Source of the DNA: Limosilactobacillus rudii
Lineage (GTDB): Bacteria; Bacillota; Bacilli; Lactobacillales; Lactobacillaceae
Reading direction: 5' to 3'
Length of the DNA stretch: 64,000 nt
NCBI RefSeq assembly: GCF_014145455.1
Contig: NZ_JACIVB010000060.1
Location: 62,001-126,000, forward strand
Positions 18,451-27,997 of this stretch are shown one piece after another. The notes under the pieces are model-generated. The model worked only from the letters and a program-made list of their open reading frames with translations, had not been told where the DNA came from and did no database searches. The translations under genes and the position numbers were made by a program. Numbering within the stretch: the first letter of the stretch is position 1; every line of letters starts with the position of its first letter.

Positions 18451-19293
18451 ATGGAAAATCAAGTAAAGCTATTAACTCTTGCAGATGGACAAAAGATGCC
18501 CCAAGAGGGTTTTGGAATGTACAAAATTACTGACCAGAGTACCTTAACGGCAGCAATGAAATATGCTTATGACGCTGGTTATCGCCTCTTCGATACCGCA
18601 CAATTATATAAAAACGAAGCTGAAATAGGAAATGCTTTAAAAGAGCTTGCCTTGCCACGTGAAGAACTTTTCATTACAACCAAGGTTGCTGAGCCTAATC
18701 AAGGATACCAGCAAACAATCACTTCAGTAAAAGAATCATTAAGAAAACTTCAATTAGACTATGTAAATCTCTTATTGATTCACTGGCCAATTGAAAAATA
18801 CTTTTTTGACACCTGGGCAGCGCTAGAAGAGCTTAAAAAGCAGGGACTTACCCGTTCAATTGGTGTTAGTAACTACCAAATGATCCACCTACAGTACCTA
18901 GCTACCCAAGCTCATGAAATGCCAGTCGTTAACCAGATTGAATGTCATCCCCGGCTAAACCAACGACCGTTAATTAAGTATGATAAGAACCACCAGATTG
19001 TCACTCAAGCATGGAGTCCACTTGGTCGAGGAACAATCTTGACTAATCCGGTGATCGAAAAGATTGCAAAAGCACATGACAAATCATCCGCACAAATTGT
19101 CCTCCGGTGGCACTTACAAAATGGGATTGCCTTTATTCCAAAATCAGTTCATGAAAAACGAATTAAACAGAATATCGATATTTATGATTTTAGTCTTACT
19201 GATAAAGAAATGACTGCAATCGATGCACTACATGATTTCACCCGTGTCGGCAAAGAACCAGCATTAGTATACGAATATAACCAAAAATGGTAA
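18451..19293 (+). CDS. Aldo/keto reductase
   Basis: 280-aa NADPH-dependent (alpha/beta)8 barrel reductase. The catalytic tetrad is intact: Asp and Tyr in FDTAQLYKNEAEIG, Lys in ITTKV, His in LLIHWP. The C terminus has the NADP-binding IPKSVHEKRIKQN motif. The ribosome binding site AAAGGAGATC overlaps the end of araR, and the 1-base gap says it is co-transcribed with araR. Substrate unknown; aldehydes, 2,5-diketogluconate-type ketones, or pentoses (as electron sinks in heterofermentation) are possible. A shared transcript with the arabinose repressor hints at a link to pentose metabolism. Confidence 0.92.
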   Translation: MENQVKLLTLADGQKMPQEGFGMYKITDQSTLTAAMKYAYDAGYRLFDTAQLYKNEAEIGNALKELALPREELFITTKVAEPNQGYQQTITSVKESLRKLQLDYVNLLLIHWPIEKYFFDTWAALEELKKQGLTRSIGVSNYQMIHLQYLATQAHEMPVVNQIECHPRLNQRPLIKYDKNHQIVTQAWSPLGRGTILTNPVIEKIAKAHDKSSAQIVLRWHLQNGIAFIPKSVHEKRIKQNIDIYDFSLTDKEMTAIDALHDFTRVGKEPALVYEYNQKW

Positions 19294-19359
19294 TTAAAGT
19301 AGAGAAACTTCCTCTAATCCTCGCAACTAGACTTAGTAAGTTCGAAAATTAACGGTAAT

Positions 19360-19401
19360 AATAAGGAGTTGGGAAAATTATTTTCCCCCAACCCCTTATT
19401 T
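19360..19401. terminator. Bidirectional terminator
   Basis: AATAAGGAGTTGGG pairs with CCCAACCCCTTATT, with T-rich DNA on one side and A-rich on the other. Located between the convergent reductase and acetyltransferase genes. Confidence 0.9.
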
Positions 19402-19983
19402 TTATTCCTTATATGGATTTTCCTTAATCACCCGTGCGGGATTTCCAGCAATGATAACGTTATCATCAAATGACTTGGTAACAACACTACCAGCACCAAC
19501 AATAACATTATTTCCTAACGTGACTCCCGGACAAATGACTGCGCCACCACCGACCCAAACATCATCACCAAGCGTAATATCCTTACTCTGACCAAATGCT
19601 CCATTTCGCCGCAATTGGGGATCAAGAGGATGATTAACCGTGTACAGCTGGACGCGTGGTCCTAATAAACAGTGCTTTCCAATCCTAATCGGACTAACAT
19701 CTAGCATTACACAGTCGTAGTTAGCAAAAAAGTCATCATCGACATAAATATTATAACCGTAGTCACACTTAAACTGGGGATGCACTTCACAATTTTGCCC
19801 AACGTGACCAAACAATTGGCGGATGATTTCCGTACTTGCCTGTGGGTTTACCTCCCCCAGTGCATTGAACCGTTCCACTAATTTACGAGCATACTGTCGT
19901 TCCCGAACCAACTCTGGGTCATAAACATTAAACACTTCGCCAGCGAGCATCTTTTCTTTTTCTGTTTTCACTTTTACTACCAT
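19402..19983 (-). CDS. Sugar O-acetyltransferase (maltose/galactoside acetyltransferase family)
   Basis: 193-aa left-handed beta-helix (hexapeptide repeat) acetyltransferase. N-terminal Maa-type segment EKEKMLAGEVFNVYDPELV, catalytic His in TVNHPLD (about residue 111), then repeats such as ITLGDDVWVGGGAVICPGVTLGNNVIVGAGSVV and the closing AGNPARVIKENPY. It transfers acetyl from acetyl-CoA to non-metabolised sugars in the known members (LacA, Maa). It lies beyond the terminator that closes the araEBDA operon, so it probably has its own promoter, but its placement beside a sugar operon fits a detoxification role. Confidence 0.9.
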   Translation of the reverse strand: MVVKVKTEKEKMLAGEVFNVYDPELVRERQYARKLVERFNALGEVNPQASTEIIRQLFGHVGQNCEVHPQFKCDYGYNIYVDDDFFANYDCVMLDVSPIRIGKHCLLGPRVQLYTVNHPLDPQLRRNGAFGQSKDITLGDDVWVGGGAVICPGVTLGNNVIVGAGSVVTKSFDDNVIIAGNPARVIKENPYKE

Positions 19984-20005
19984 TTGTTTGCTCCTTAAAG
20001 AAAAA

Positions 20006-20052
20006 AGAAATGATTATTCTCGTCTCGAGGTTACCGAGGATAATCATTTCTC
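20006..20052. terminator. Strong terminator after araA
   Basis: AGAAATGATTAT pairs with ATAATCATTTCT, extended by TCTCG/CGAGG pairing within. It lies between araA and the acetyltransferase gene and closes the arabinose operon. Confidence 0.9.
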
Positions 20053-20071
20053 TTTCGTAAAATCTTATTTA

Positions 20072-21493
20072 TTATTCGATGAAGTCGACTTTAACATCTA
20101 ACATTTCAAAGAGATCCTTGATTTGTTGTGGCTTCAAACTGAAACTCAAGATGGTATGGTGACCACCACCAGCATGCATCCAACGTTGTGCACCTTCCTT
20201 TAGGCCAACAGTTGGAGTCCATAATTGCTTAGCAACTGGAAGGTGTGGTGTTTCAGCTTCTGGCTTGTGACAATCAACTGAATAACCAATAACCTTGTAA
20301 CCATCGTTGAAGTATGAAAGGGTAACGTCAACAGCCTTGCCTTCACGACCAGTAAATACAAGCCGTGCTGGATCATCCTTGCCACCAATGTCTAATGGGT
20401 GAACTTCAACCCGTGGCTTATCAGATGCAATCGTTGGGTCAACTTCAAGCATGTGTGAACCAAGAATTGCTTCATGACCATGGCGAAGATCAAGAGTGTA
20501 GTCTTCCATGAAGGCAGTCGCAACATTATCCGCAGCAATCTTTAATAAGCGATCCATTCCGGCAGACTTCCAGTCACCTTCAGCACCAAAGCCATAACCG
20601 TCACGCATTAATAATTGAGCAGCTAAACCAGGTAATTCTTCAAGGCCATGTAAGTCTTCGAAGTTAGTAGTGAAACCAGTGTAGCCCTTTTCATCCATGA
20701 ACTTCTTCAAGGCAAGGTATTCACGAAGTTGGTAACGAACTGAGTGTTCATAGTGTTCCTTAGTGTTATCCCCTTGAACCATTTCGTACTTGCTTGCAAG
20801 ATCCTTGTAAGCAGCATCGATTTCGTCTTCGCTAATCCCGTTAACATATTCAACCAATTCACTTACTGGCCAGTAGTCAACAGTCCAGCCAAGGAACATT
20901 TGTGCTTCAACCTTGTCCCCTTCAGTAACAGCAACGTTCCGCATCGTGTCACCAAAACGAACAATCTTGATGTTAAAGCTTTCGTTGTAGGCAACAGCAA
21001 CATTTTGCCAGTCAGCGATTTCTTCTTGAACTTCTTCGTCACCCCAGAAACCGTAAACGATCTTGTTGTGCTTTTGGAGACGAGCATTAATGTATGCATA
21101 TTCACGGTCACCGTGAGCAGATTGGTTCAAGTTCATGTAGTCGAAGTCAATTGTGTCATATGGAATCTTGTTTAAGTATTGCGTTGCTAAGTGAAGTAGT
21201 GGCTTTTGCAAAAGCTTTGTACCACGGATCCAGTTCTTAGCTGGTGAGAAGGTGTGCATCCAAGTCATTACCCCGGCAACATTGTCGTTGTAGTTGGCTT
21301 CCTTCATAAACTTAGTAATTCCTTCAGCAGTAGTCATAACACCCTTAAAGACAACCTTGTAAGGTAATTTGCCGCTTTCGTTTAACTTGTTAACGATGTC
21401 TTCAGCGTCAGCAGCAACTGACTTTAATTGCTCTTCACCGTAAAGGAATTGACTACCAGTAACAAACCAAAATTCGTAATTCTTAATATCCAT
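20072..21493 (-). CDS. araA: L-arabinose isomerase
   Basis: Converts L-arabinose to L-ribulose, the first catabolic step, using Mn2+. The 473-aa protein shows the family signature from [16 protein letters not shown] at the N terminus, [46 protein letters not shown], and the metal-binding [21 protein letters not shown] and GGGHHT segments. Full length. Last gene of araE-araB-araD-araA, with its own ribosome binding site, and a strong terminator downstream. Confidence 0.98.
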   Translation of the reverse strand: MDIKNYEFWFVTGSQFLYGEEQLKSVAADAEDIVNKLNESGKLPYKVVFKGVMTTAEGITKFMKEANYNDNVAGVMTWMHTFSPAKNWIRGTKLLQKPLLHLATQYLNKIPYDTIDFDYMNLNQSAHGDREYAYINARLQKHNKIVYGFWGDEEVQEEIADWQNVAVAYNESFNIKIVRFGDTMRNVAVTEGDKVEAQMFLGWTVDYWPVSELVEYVNGISEDEIDAAYKDLASKYEMVQGDNTKEHYEHSVRYQLREYLALKKFMDEKGYTGFTTNFEDLHGLEELPGLAAQLLMRDGYGFGAEGDWKSAGMDRLLKIAADNVATAFMEDYTLDLRHGHEAILGSHMLEVDPTIASDKPRVEVHPLDIGGKDDPARLVFTGREGKAVDVTLSYFNDGYKVIGYSVDCHKPEAETPHLPVAKQLWTPTVGLKEGAQRWMHAGGGHHTILSFSLKPQQIKDLFEMLDVKVDFIE

Positions 21494-21548
21494 GAGATTA
21501 CACTCCTTTATTGTGCTAAAAGTTTTTTAATGTAGCTACCAAAATTAA

Positions 21549-22277
21549 TTAAGCGTGGGTGGCATGGTCCTTAGAATGGGCATTATTTTGTCCATAATAT
21601 GCATTAGCACCATGCTTTCTGTAATAGTGCTTATCTAGTAAGTATTGTGGCAAGTGCAAATCTTTGTGTGTCAATTGCATTGCGTGATAATCTTCCTCTG
21701 CCACAACTTCAAGTACCTTAGCGTTGTAAACCGCCTTATCAGGGGTCGGCCCCCATGTAAATGGTCCGTGTTGCATGACTAATGCGGCAGGCGTTGCTTC
21801 ATAGTCTAAGCCTCGTTCCTTGAAAGAACGTACGATTACTTTACCGGTATTACCCTCATAATCTTCTTCGATTTCTTCCTTCGTCAAGGCATCGGCTGCT
21901 GGCACGTCAGTATAGAAAGTATCCGCATGCGTTGTGTTCATGGCTGGGATATCCATCCGTGCTGCCGCAAATGAGACTGCCCATGGTGAATGAGTATGAA
22001 CAACCCCACCAATCTTTGGAAAATGGTTATAAAGATAGGTATGCGTTGGTGTATCACTGGATGGATTCAAGTCACCTTCAACGACCTCACCATCCAAGTT
22101 GACTACTACCATATCTTCAGGCTTCATCTCATCATAAGGAACCCCTGAAGGCTTAATGACGAACAAACCTTTGTCACGGTCAATACCTGAGACATTTCCC
22201 CAGGTAAAGGAGACCAACCCTAACTTAGGCAGTCGCATGTTAGCATCATAAACTTCTTTTTTTAGGTCTTCTAACAT
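21549..22277 (-). CDS. araD: L-ribulose-5-phosphate 4-epimerase
   Basis: Class II aldolase-fold epimerase (242 aa) that converts L-ribulose-5-phosphate to D-xylulose-5-phosphate, the entry metabolite of the phosphoketolase pathway. The N-terminal LVSFTWGNVSGIDRD and the SSDTPTHTYLY loop bind the phosphate, and the Zn ligands lie in GGVVHTHSPWAVSFA with a third His downstream (MQHGPFTWG). Length is standard. It begins 3 bases after the araB stop, so expression is coupled. Confidence 0.97.
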   Translation of the reverse strand: MLEDLKKEVYDANMRLPKLGLVSFTWGNVSGIDRDKGLFVIKPSGVPYDEMKPEDMVVVNLDGEVVEGDLNPSSDTPTHTYLYNHFPKIGGVVHTHSPWAVSFAAARMDIPAMNTTHADTFYTDVPAADALTKEEIEEDYEGNTGKVIVRSFKERGLDYEATPAALVMQHGPFTWGPTPDKAVYNAKVLEVVAEEDYHAMQLTHKDLHLPQYLLDKHYYRKHGANAYYGQNNAHSKDHATHA

Positions 22278-22280
22278 CGA

Positions 22281-23906
22281 TTAATTACTTCCTTTCTCCG
22301 TGTCACGTTCACTAATGTCTTGTCCTGCCAATGCTTCTACCGGTAAGCCAGCTTGGTAACGTTTAATAAAACTTTCATACCCCTTTACTCCTGCTGGTTC
22401 CGGTGTCAGTGTCATACTTTCTGGATCCTTAAACACTTTCTCATCTAAGTAGTCAGCTAAGGATTCTTCTGCATTTGTTTCTGCATATTTAGCAAGGACG
22501 GCCATCCCCCATGGCCCACCTTCACTTGCCGTATTCATAATCGTAATTGGAATATTTAAGGCGTTAGCCAAGACTTGTTGACCAATTACCGGTGTTCCGA
22601 ATAAGCCACCTTGAGCAATCATGACATCTGTTTGAACATGCTCTTCATTTAATAGGATGTCCATTCCAATCTTTAATGGCGCAAAGGCCGCATAGAGTTG
22701 TGTAAGGAAGAAATTGGCAAGGTTCATCTTACTATTCGGTGTCCGCACAAATAGTGGACGACCTGCTTGAATCTTAGTAATGTTTTCACCAGAGAGATAA
22801 CTGTAATTGATCAACCCGCCAGCATCTGGATCGGAGTGGACTGTTGAATCAAATAAGGTTTCATACAAGGTATTAGTATCAATCTTGGCACCAATTGCCC
22901 GGGCAAAGTCCTTAAATAAGCCAACCCATGCATTAATGTCTGAAGAACAGTTATTAATGTGAACCATTGCGACAGGATCACCAGTTGGCGTTGTCACAAT
23001 ATCAATATCCCGATGTAGTTTCTTTAACGGTTGATCTAGAACATTCATTGAGAATGCAGAAGTTCCAACTGAAATATTACCGGTTCGTTTGCGAACACTG
23101 TTGGTACCAACCATTCCAGTACCCGCATCCCCTTCTGGAGGAGCCATTAAGCTACCAGCAGTAAGCGTACCAGTCGGATCAAGGAGTTTTGCTCCTGCAT
23201 CCGTTAACTTACCGGCACTGTGCCCTGCAGTTTCAACTGACGGCAGAATTGCTTGCAGTTTCCACGGGTACTGTTGAACCTCAGGAAGAGCATTGAATTT
23301 ATCCACAAATTCTTGCTTATAAGTTAAAGTCTGGTCATCAATTGGGAAGACTCCTGATGCGTCACCAATTCCCAATACCTTCTCACCGGAAAGTTTCCAA
23401 TGAACATACCCAGCCAATGTTGTAATAAAATCAACATCTTTAACATGTGGTTCCTGATTAAGAATTGCCTGATAGAGGTGGGCGATACTCCACCGCTGCG
23501 GAATATTAAAGTTAAACAATTTAGTTAACTTGTCAGCTGATTCCTCAGTAATATTATTCCGCCAAGTCCTAAACGGTACTAACAATTGATTATCCTTATC
23601 AAAAGGAAGGTAACCATGCATCATTGCACTAATACCAATTGAACTAATTTTTGTCAAACTAGTGTGATATTTACTTTGAACATCTGCCTTAATTTGTGAG
23701 TAAGCAGATTGGATTCCCTCCCATACTTGATCAAGGGGATAAGTCCAAATACCATCATTAAATTGATTTTCCCAGGTATAACTACCAGAAGAAATTGTTT
23801 CATAATCAGTGTTGATTAAAACAGCCTTGATTCGTGTCGAACCTAATTCAATTCCGAGTGAAGTTTGCCCATTTTCAATCTGGGCTGCTGTTTCACGTAA
23901 ATTCAT
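22281..23906 (-). CDS. araB: L-ribulokinase (FGGY family, lactobacillar AraB type)
   Basis: ATP-dependent kinase (541 aa) that makes L-ribulose-5-phosphate. It has the FGGY-kinase N-terminal LGIELGSTRIKAVLIN phosphate motif, the GISAMMHGYLPFD substrate region, and a C-terminal ATPase lobe with VMIAQGGLFGTPVIGQQVLANAL and NTASEGGPWGMAVLAKY. The sequence is of the type found in lactobacilli, nearer to xylulokinase-like FGGY proteins than to E. coli AraB; the arabinose assignment rests on operon context with araA and araD. Confidence 0.92.
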   Translation of the reverse strand: MNLRETAAQIENGQTSLGIELGSTRIKAVLINTDYETISSGSYTWENQFNDGIWTYPLDQVWEGIQSAYSQIKADVQSKYHTSLTKISSIGISAMMHGYLPFDKDNQLLVPFRTWRNNITEESADKLTKLFNFNIPQRWSIAHLYQAILNQEPHVKDVDFITTLAGYVHWKLSGEKVLGIGDASGVFPIDDQTLTYKQEFVDKFNALPEVQQYPWKLQAILPSVETAGHSAGKLTDAGAKLLDPTGTLTAGSLMAPPEGDAGTGMVGTNSVRKRTGNISVGTSAFSMNVLDQPLKKLHRDIDIVTTPTGDPVAMVHINNCSSDINAWVGLFKDFARAIGAKIDTNTLYETLFDSTVHSDPDAGGLINYSYLSGENITKIQAGRPLFVRTPNSKMNLANFFLTQLYAAFAPLKIGMDILLNEEHVQTDVMIAQGGLFGTPVIGQQVLANALNIPITIMNTASEGGPWGMAVLAKYAETNAEESLADYLDEKVFKDPESMTLTPEPAGVKGYESFIKRYQAGLPVEALAGQDISERDTEKGSN

Positions 23907-23918
23907 CGAATATTCCTC

Positions 23919-25334
23919 CTAGTTTTCAGGATTACTTGCCTTTACACGACCGTGGTTAGTCCCCTGCTCTTCAATTTCTTCAAGAGTGTGACCACGAGTT
24001 TCTGGAACACAAGTCTTAATGAAGAGAACACCAAGGATACAAATTACACCAAAGATTGCAAAGACAGCTTCTTGTGGCATGCTTGCAGTCATGATTGGGA
24101 AGATCAAACCAACTAACCATGAACCAATCCAGTTAAAGGATGAAGCAAGGCCTGATGCCCGGCCACGAATAGCTAATGGGAAGATTTCACCAACAAGAAC
24201 CCAAGTAAGCGGTGCCCAAGTAAATGAGTAGAAAGCAACATAGATACATAAGAAGACAACGATTGTCATTGGGTTCATATTAGGCATCATCCAGTTAATA
24301 ATTGCTGGTAAGATGAACGAAAGACCCATGACAGAACCACCAACCATCAATAATGCTCGCCGGTTGAACTTTTCAGCAATCCACATGTAGACTAATGAAC
24401 CAACAACTAAGATAACACCTTGGATAATTGGCCACATTAAGTTTGAAGATGCGGCTTGACCGGTTGCCTTTTGAACAATTAATGGAATGTAGTAGAAGAT
24501 TGCGTTAGCACCTTGGAATTGCTGAAAGGCAGCGACACCCACACCAGCGATCACAAGATAACGATACTTACTGCTAAATAATGTTGACCAGCTTGTTTTT
24601 TGGTTAGCTTGTTTTTCTTCTTTTGCAGTTTCTTTAATACTTGCTAACTCTTGATCGATTTCTGCTGGATTTTTACGAATATAAGTTAAAACCCGACGTG
24701 CCTGTGCTTCGTCACCCTTCCGAAGTAAGAAACGTGGTGATTCAGGCAAACGAAGAACACCAAGGAATAAGATCAACGCAGGAACTGCAGCTAACCCTAA
24801 CATTAACCGCCATGCCCATTCACCAGGAAGGTCTTTCAATAGGTAGTCAACAACATATGACAGCAACATTCCTGAAACGATCATTGTCTGGTTTAGTCCT
24901 GACAAACGTCCCCGTGCACTAGCCGGTGCCATTTCAGACATATAAGCCGGAACTAAGGCAGAAGCAGCCCCAACTGCTAAACCTAAAAGCATCCGCACAA
25001 TAATTAGGTAGTAAGCACTTGCTTCACCCATATCTGGTGATACCCCAGATAGGACTGAGAAAACCATAAAGACAATTGCTGACATTAAAATCATTTTCCG
25101 CCGTCCAAACTTATCAGAAAGCTGTCCGGCTAAAGCACCACCGAAGATTGCTCCAAACATAACTGCTGAAGTAATCCAGCCAACCAATGATGCTGCATTT
25201 TCAAGGTGCCAATCAGCCTGCAGGAAAGGCAAGGCTCCAGTCATAACACCAATATCGTAACCAAATAGGATTCCCCCAAATGATCCGAAGAAGTAGATAA
25301 ATGCACTTGATATTTTCTTTTCGGCTTTAGCCAT
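23919..25334 (-). CDS. araE: L-arabinose:H+ symporter (MFS sugar porter family)
   Basis: 471-aa twelve-segment major facilitator of the sugar porter family. The diagnostic motifs are present: GxxxD near helix 1 (GGILFGYDIGVMTGAL), GQLSDKFGRRKMIL between helices 2 and 3, PAYMSEMAPASARGRLSGLNQ, PESPRFLLRKG, the helix-7 QQFQGANAIFYYIP sugar-site motif, and PETRGHTLEEIE at the C terminus. Start at 25334: AAGGAGG (25344-25350) is 9 bases away, whereas the in-frame ATG at 25343 abuts the ribosome binding site. First gene of the arabinose operon, under an AraR box and a cre site. Arabinose specificity is inferred from context; xylose or galactose could also be carried. Confidence 0.93.
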   Translation of the reverse strand: MAKAEKKISSAFIYFFGSFGGILFGYDIGVMTGALPFLQADWHLENAASLVGWITSAVMFGAIFGGALAGQLSDKFGRRKMILMSAIVFMVFSVLSGVSPDMGEASAYYLIIVRMLLGLAVGAASALVPAYMSEMAPASARGRLSGLNQTMIVSGMLLSYVVDYLLKDLPGEWAWRLMLGLAAVPALILFLGVLRLPESPRFLLRKGDEAQARRVLTYIRKNPAEIDQELASIKETAKEEKQANQKTSWSTLFSSKYRYLVIAGVGVAAFQQFQGANAIFYYIPLIVQKATGQAASSNLMWPIIQGVILVVGSLVYMWIAEKFNRRALLMVGGSVMGLSFILPAIINWMMPNMNPMTIVVFLCIYVAFYSFTWAPLTWVLVGEIFPLAIRGRASGLASSFNWIGSWLVGLIFPIMTASMPQEAVFAIFGVICILGVLFIKTCVPETRGHTLEEIEEQGTNHGRVKASNPEN

Positions 25335-25384
25335 TACATTCATCCTCCTTAAAGATAAAATTCAAAGTAATATTTCCATGAACA

Positions 25385-25398
25385 TGAACGCGCTTTCA
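25385..25398 (-). promoter_or_regulatory. cre site (CcpA) downstream of the araE promoter
   Basis: TGAACGCGCTTTCA; its reverse complement differs from the consensus TGWNANCGNTNWCA at one position. It lies just downstream of the likely araE transcription start, a road-block position, so glucose repression of the arabinose operon is likely. Confidence 0.65.
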
Positions 25399-25411
25399 TT
25401 GAACACTTATT

Positions 25412-25440
25412 ATAATATACGATTTGTACGGACAAATCAA
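25412..25440 (-). promoter_or_regulatory. Promoter of araE-araB-araD-araA
   Basis: On the minus strand TTGATT (25435-25440), 17-bp spacer, TATTAT (25412-25417). The AraR box overlaps the -35 and spacer. Confidence 0.8.
25422..25437. promoter_or_regulatory. AraR operator 1
   Basis: ATTTGTACGGACAAAT, one base from the perfect palindrome ATTTGTACGTACAAAT recognised by Bacillus AraR. It overlaps the araE promoter, so bound AraR would block RNA polymerase. Confidence 0.92.
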
Positions 25441-25667
25441 TACAAATTTTCAAATTTATCATTACACATTGTGAAATAATACTTTAAATATTATTCGGAA
25501 TCATTTATATAAACTCTTAATCTGGTTACTATTTGTGAAAATATTTACTAATTTTTATTTATTATTTAGAAAAAATATACTAATACTTATTATTTGTTAA
25601 TTTTTTTGATTGATAATAGTTGTTGGTATTTTTGATTATTACCCGCCTTAGTAATACTATTTATAAA

Positions 25668-25683
25668 ATTTGTACGGACTATT
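25668..25683. promoter_or_regulatory. AraR operator 2 (imperfect)
   Basis: ATTTGTACGGACTATT: the first twelve bases equal operator 1, the right arm is degenerate. It is centred 246 bp upstream of operator 1. The DNA between the two (about 25440-25660) is very A+T-rich and holds no gene. The rest of 25344-25773 contains only the araE promoter region and the 3' flank of the GH36 gene. Confidence 0.8.
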
Positions 25684-25773
25684 TTAGGGAATTACTTATA
25701 AAATAATTTCATTTGCAGACTTTCACGGGAATTGCCAAAATTCTGACCATAAATGGTGCACCCTCCTTTATTT

Positions 25774-27885
25774 TTAATTTAAACTAATTTGATAAAGCCT
25801 TGCCGTTTTTTCTTGCGGGAATTCAGCAACTAACCTATTACCATTAACTTTAACTACTGTTTTTTCATCTTTTTGTTTAATAGGGTAAAGTTGTTTGATG
25901 CTAGCTACTTGCCCATATTTGCTAAGATCAATTGTTTCTTGACTATTTCCACCCTTGCCTCGCCAAATAGCTAAGTACAGATCATGTTCTCCTTTTAAAC
26001 CATAGCTAAACCATGAATCATCTAACTTACCTAAGCCCTGTGGCCATACTGGTAACATAAACGGAATTTTTTCCCGATATTGCTTATAAACATTGATTCC
26101 ATCCATTACTAACTGTTGACGGTGGTCATCAACCTTATCAAGACGACCACTCTGGTGAATCCGAAGTAACATCGCATTGACCATATTAAAAATCGCTTCT
26201 TCATCATCGCCTGCTTGAAGTGGGTAGGACCAAATAGCACACTGTTCTGGCGTAACTTCAGAAGCTGCAGCGGCCGCAATATTCCCATTACGGACATATT
26301 CCGTCTGATCAGTCATCGACTGTATACTATGACGTTGTAACATTGCATAATCATGACGCATTCCACCACTACCACAATTTTCAATAATTAAGTTGGGATA
26401 ACGCTTAAAGACGTTATCAAGCCATTTTAAATAAGCCCGATTATGGTTCAATAATCCATCACCATAACTATCAGCTTGATAGTCTGTTCCAACACCGGTA
26501 GTAATATTGTAGTCCATCTTAATATAACCAATACCATACTGCTTTACTAACCGGTCAATAATCTTATCTGCATGATCTCTTACAGCCGGATTAGCGAAGT
26601 TTAAGTGGTAACGATCGGTATCAATTACTCGCTTACCATGCCGCGTAAAGAACCAATCATCAGGCAATTTATCTGCCAGCGGACACTTAATTCCCATCGC
26701 TTCAATTTCTAGCCACAGTCCAGGAACCATCCCCTTGCTGCGAATATAGTCAATTACTTCTTCGATGCCATTAGGGAATCGTTCTTTCGATGGTAACCAT
26801 TCGCCAACGTTGTCCCACCAATAGCCAGCATCATACCAGCCACAGTCAATAACATAGTATTCACAGCCAACCTTTTTAGCTGCATCAATTAATGGTTTTT
26901 CACGGACGGTAGTTGGATCACCAGATAGGCAATTCATATAATCATTAAAAATCACTGCCAACGATTGATTGTCCTTATTAGGTCGACGAATTACTCGCCG
27001 ATACTTAGTCATCTCACCGATGGCCTGTTCAAAGTCCCCTTGAACCTGGGCAAACGCAACCGGAACTGTTGTGAATTGCTCACCGGGATTCAGGTTCTTC
27101 CACCATTGATTATCAGTTTCTTCGGGACCTGATAACCGTAATGCTAAAAGATTACCCTTTCCAATATCAGTCAACTCATAATGCCAGGAACCATTATTTT
27201 CGATTTGCCAAATGGCAGTCTGTCCGGTTCGATTATTTACTAGCATGCCATTAGGTGAATACTCTGAACATGACCATGAAGAAGTATTAGAAATACTAAT
27301 TCGTTTAGAAGAGGCCTGCTCTTTCTCACCATCAACCCAGTAGTTTAATCCTACTTCTTTCAAACTTAACTTTTCCCACTGCGCTTCAGCCGTCCAGGTA
27401 TTATTAGCAAGGTAAACGGCATTATCCGTTGCATAATTGCCATCAAGGTCATTTGCCTGGTTAATACCAGTTAAAGCAAATGAAGAAACATATTCAATTC
27501 CTAATGAACTATTACCAATATTTTCCACGGTAACCCAGCTTCGAATTACTGCAGTTGTTGTATAAAGCCGGTAGTAGCTAATGACTTTAATTTGTTTATT
27601 ACGATCTTCTTGAACGATCTTGATTGTTTTGCCATTATCTTCTTCTATTATTTGATGTTTAACATAGTAAAGACTGCTACCAGGTTCTGTTTCAACATAG
27701 CCGACTCCCTTATGATGAATATTTTCACCGGTTAGCTGTAACTCAACCAATCGCATCTCATCTTTTAATTGGGGATCAGCTGTTGACAAATCATTTGAAT
27801 TTACCTGGGACAAAATAATTTTATTATTAGCTAGCACCTCAAAGCCTAATGAAGCGGCCGGGGTTTTGACTTCAATCTTTTTCAT
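25774..27885 (-). CDS. GH36 family glycoside hydrolase (alpha-galactosidase type)
   Basis: 703-aa intracellular hydrolase of GH36 without signal peptide. Layout: N-terminal beta-sandwich (about 1-290), a (beta/alpha)8 barrel with YYVIDCGWYDAGYWW, WLEIEAMG, the nucleophile D458 in GYIKMDYN, and acid/base candidate D527 in TDQTEY, then a C-terminal beta domain. GH36 enzymes cleave terminal alpha-galactosides; because beta-L-arabinopyranose is alpha-D-galactose without C6, a beta-L-arabinopyranosidase role is also possible next to an arabinose operon. It follows a GPH-type transporter gene on the same strand (with a plus-strand micro-ORF between), so transporter-GH36 is probably one cassette under the divergent AraC regulator. 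The N terminus and domain sizes differ from typical lactobacillar MelA. Confidence 0.85.
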   Translation of the reverse strand: MKKIEVKTPAASLGFEVLANNKIILSQVNSNDLSTADPQLKDEMRLVELQLTGENIHHKGVGYVETEPGSSLYYVKHQIIEEDNGKTIKIVQEDRNKQIKVISYYRLYTTTAVIRSWVTVENIGNSSLGIEYVSSFALTGINQANDLDGNYATDNAVYLANNTWTAEAQWEKLSLKEVGLNYWVDGEKEQASSKRISISNTSSWSCSEYSPNGMLVNNRTGQTAIWQIENNGSWHYELTDIGKGNLLALRLSGPEETDNQWWKNLNPGEQFTTVPVAFAQVQGDFEQAIGEMTKYRRVIRRPNKDNQSLAVIFNDYMNCLSGDPTTVREKPLIDAAKKVGCEYYVIDCGWYDAGYWWDNVGEWLPSKERFPNGIEEVIDYIRSKGMVPGLWLEIEAMGIKCPLADKLPDDWFFTRHGKRVIDTDRYHLNFANPAVRDHADKIIDRLVKQYGIGYIKMDYNITTGVGTDYQADSYGDGLLNHNRAYLKWLDNVFKRYPNLIIENCGSGGMRHDYAMLQRHSIQSMTDQTEYVRNGNIAAAAASEVTPEQCAIWSYPLQAGDDEEAIFNMVNAMLLRIHQSGRLDKVDDHRQQLVMDGINVYKQYREKIPFMLPVWPQGLGKLDDSWFSYGLKGEHDLYLAIWRGKGGNSQETIDLSKYGQVASIKQLYPIKQKDEKTVVKVNGNRLVAEFPQEKTARLYQISLN

Positions 27886-27997
27886 TTAATACTCCTTACT
27901 TTTTCTTACAATAGGTGTCATCTTATTACTTTTTATTTTCTTATACCTGTTAGCTTGTTATTATTATCTAAACTATAAATAAAGGGGGTTCTAAATA

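Noticed and set aside
20744-21175. Long open frame on the plus strand opposite araA
   Set aside because: It is fully inside the conserved araA gene on the other strand, has no ribosome binding site and no recognisable protein features.
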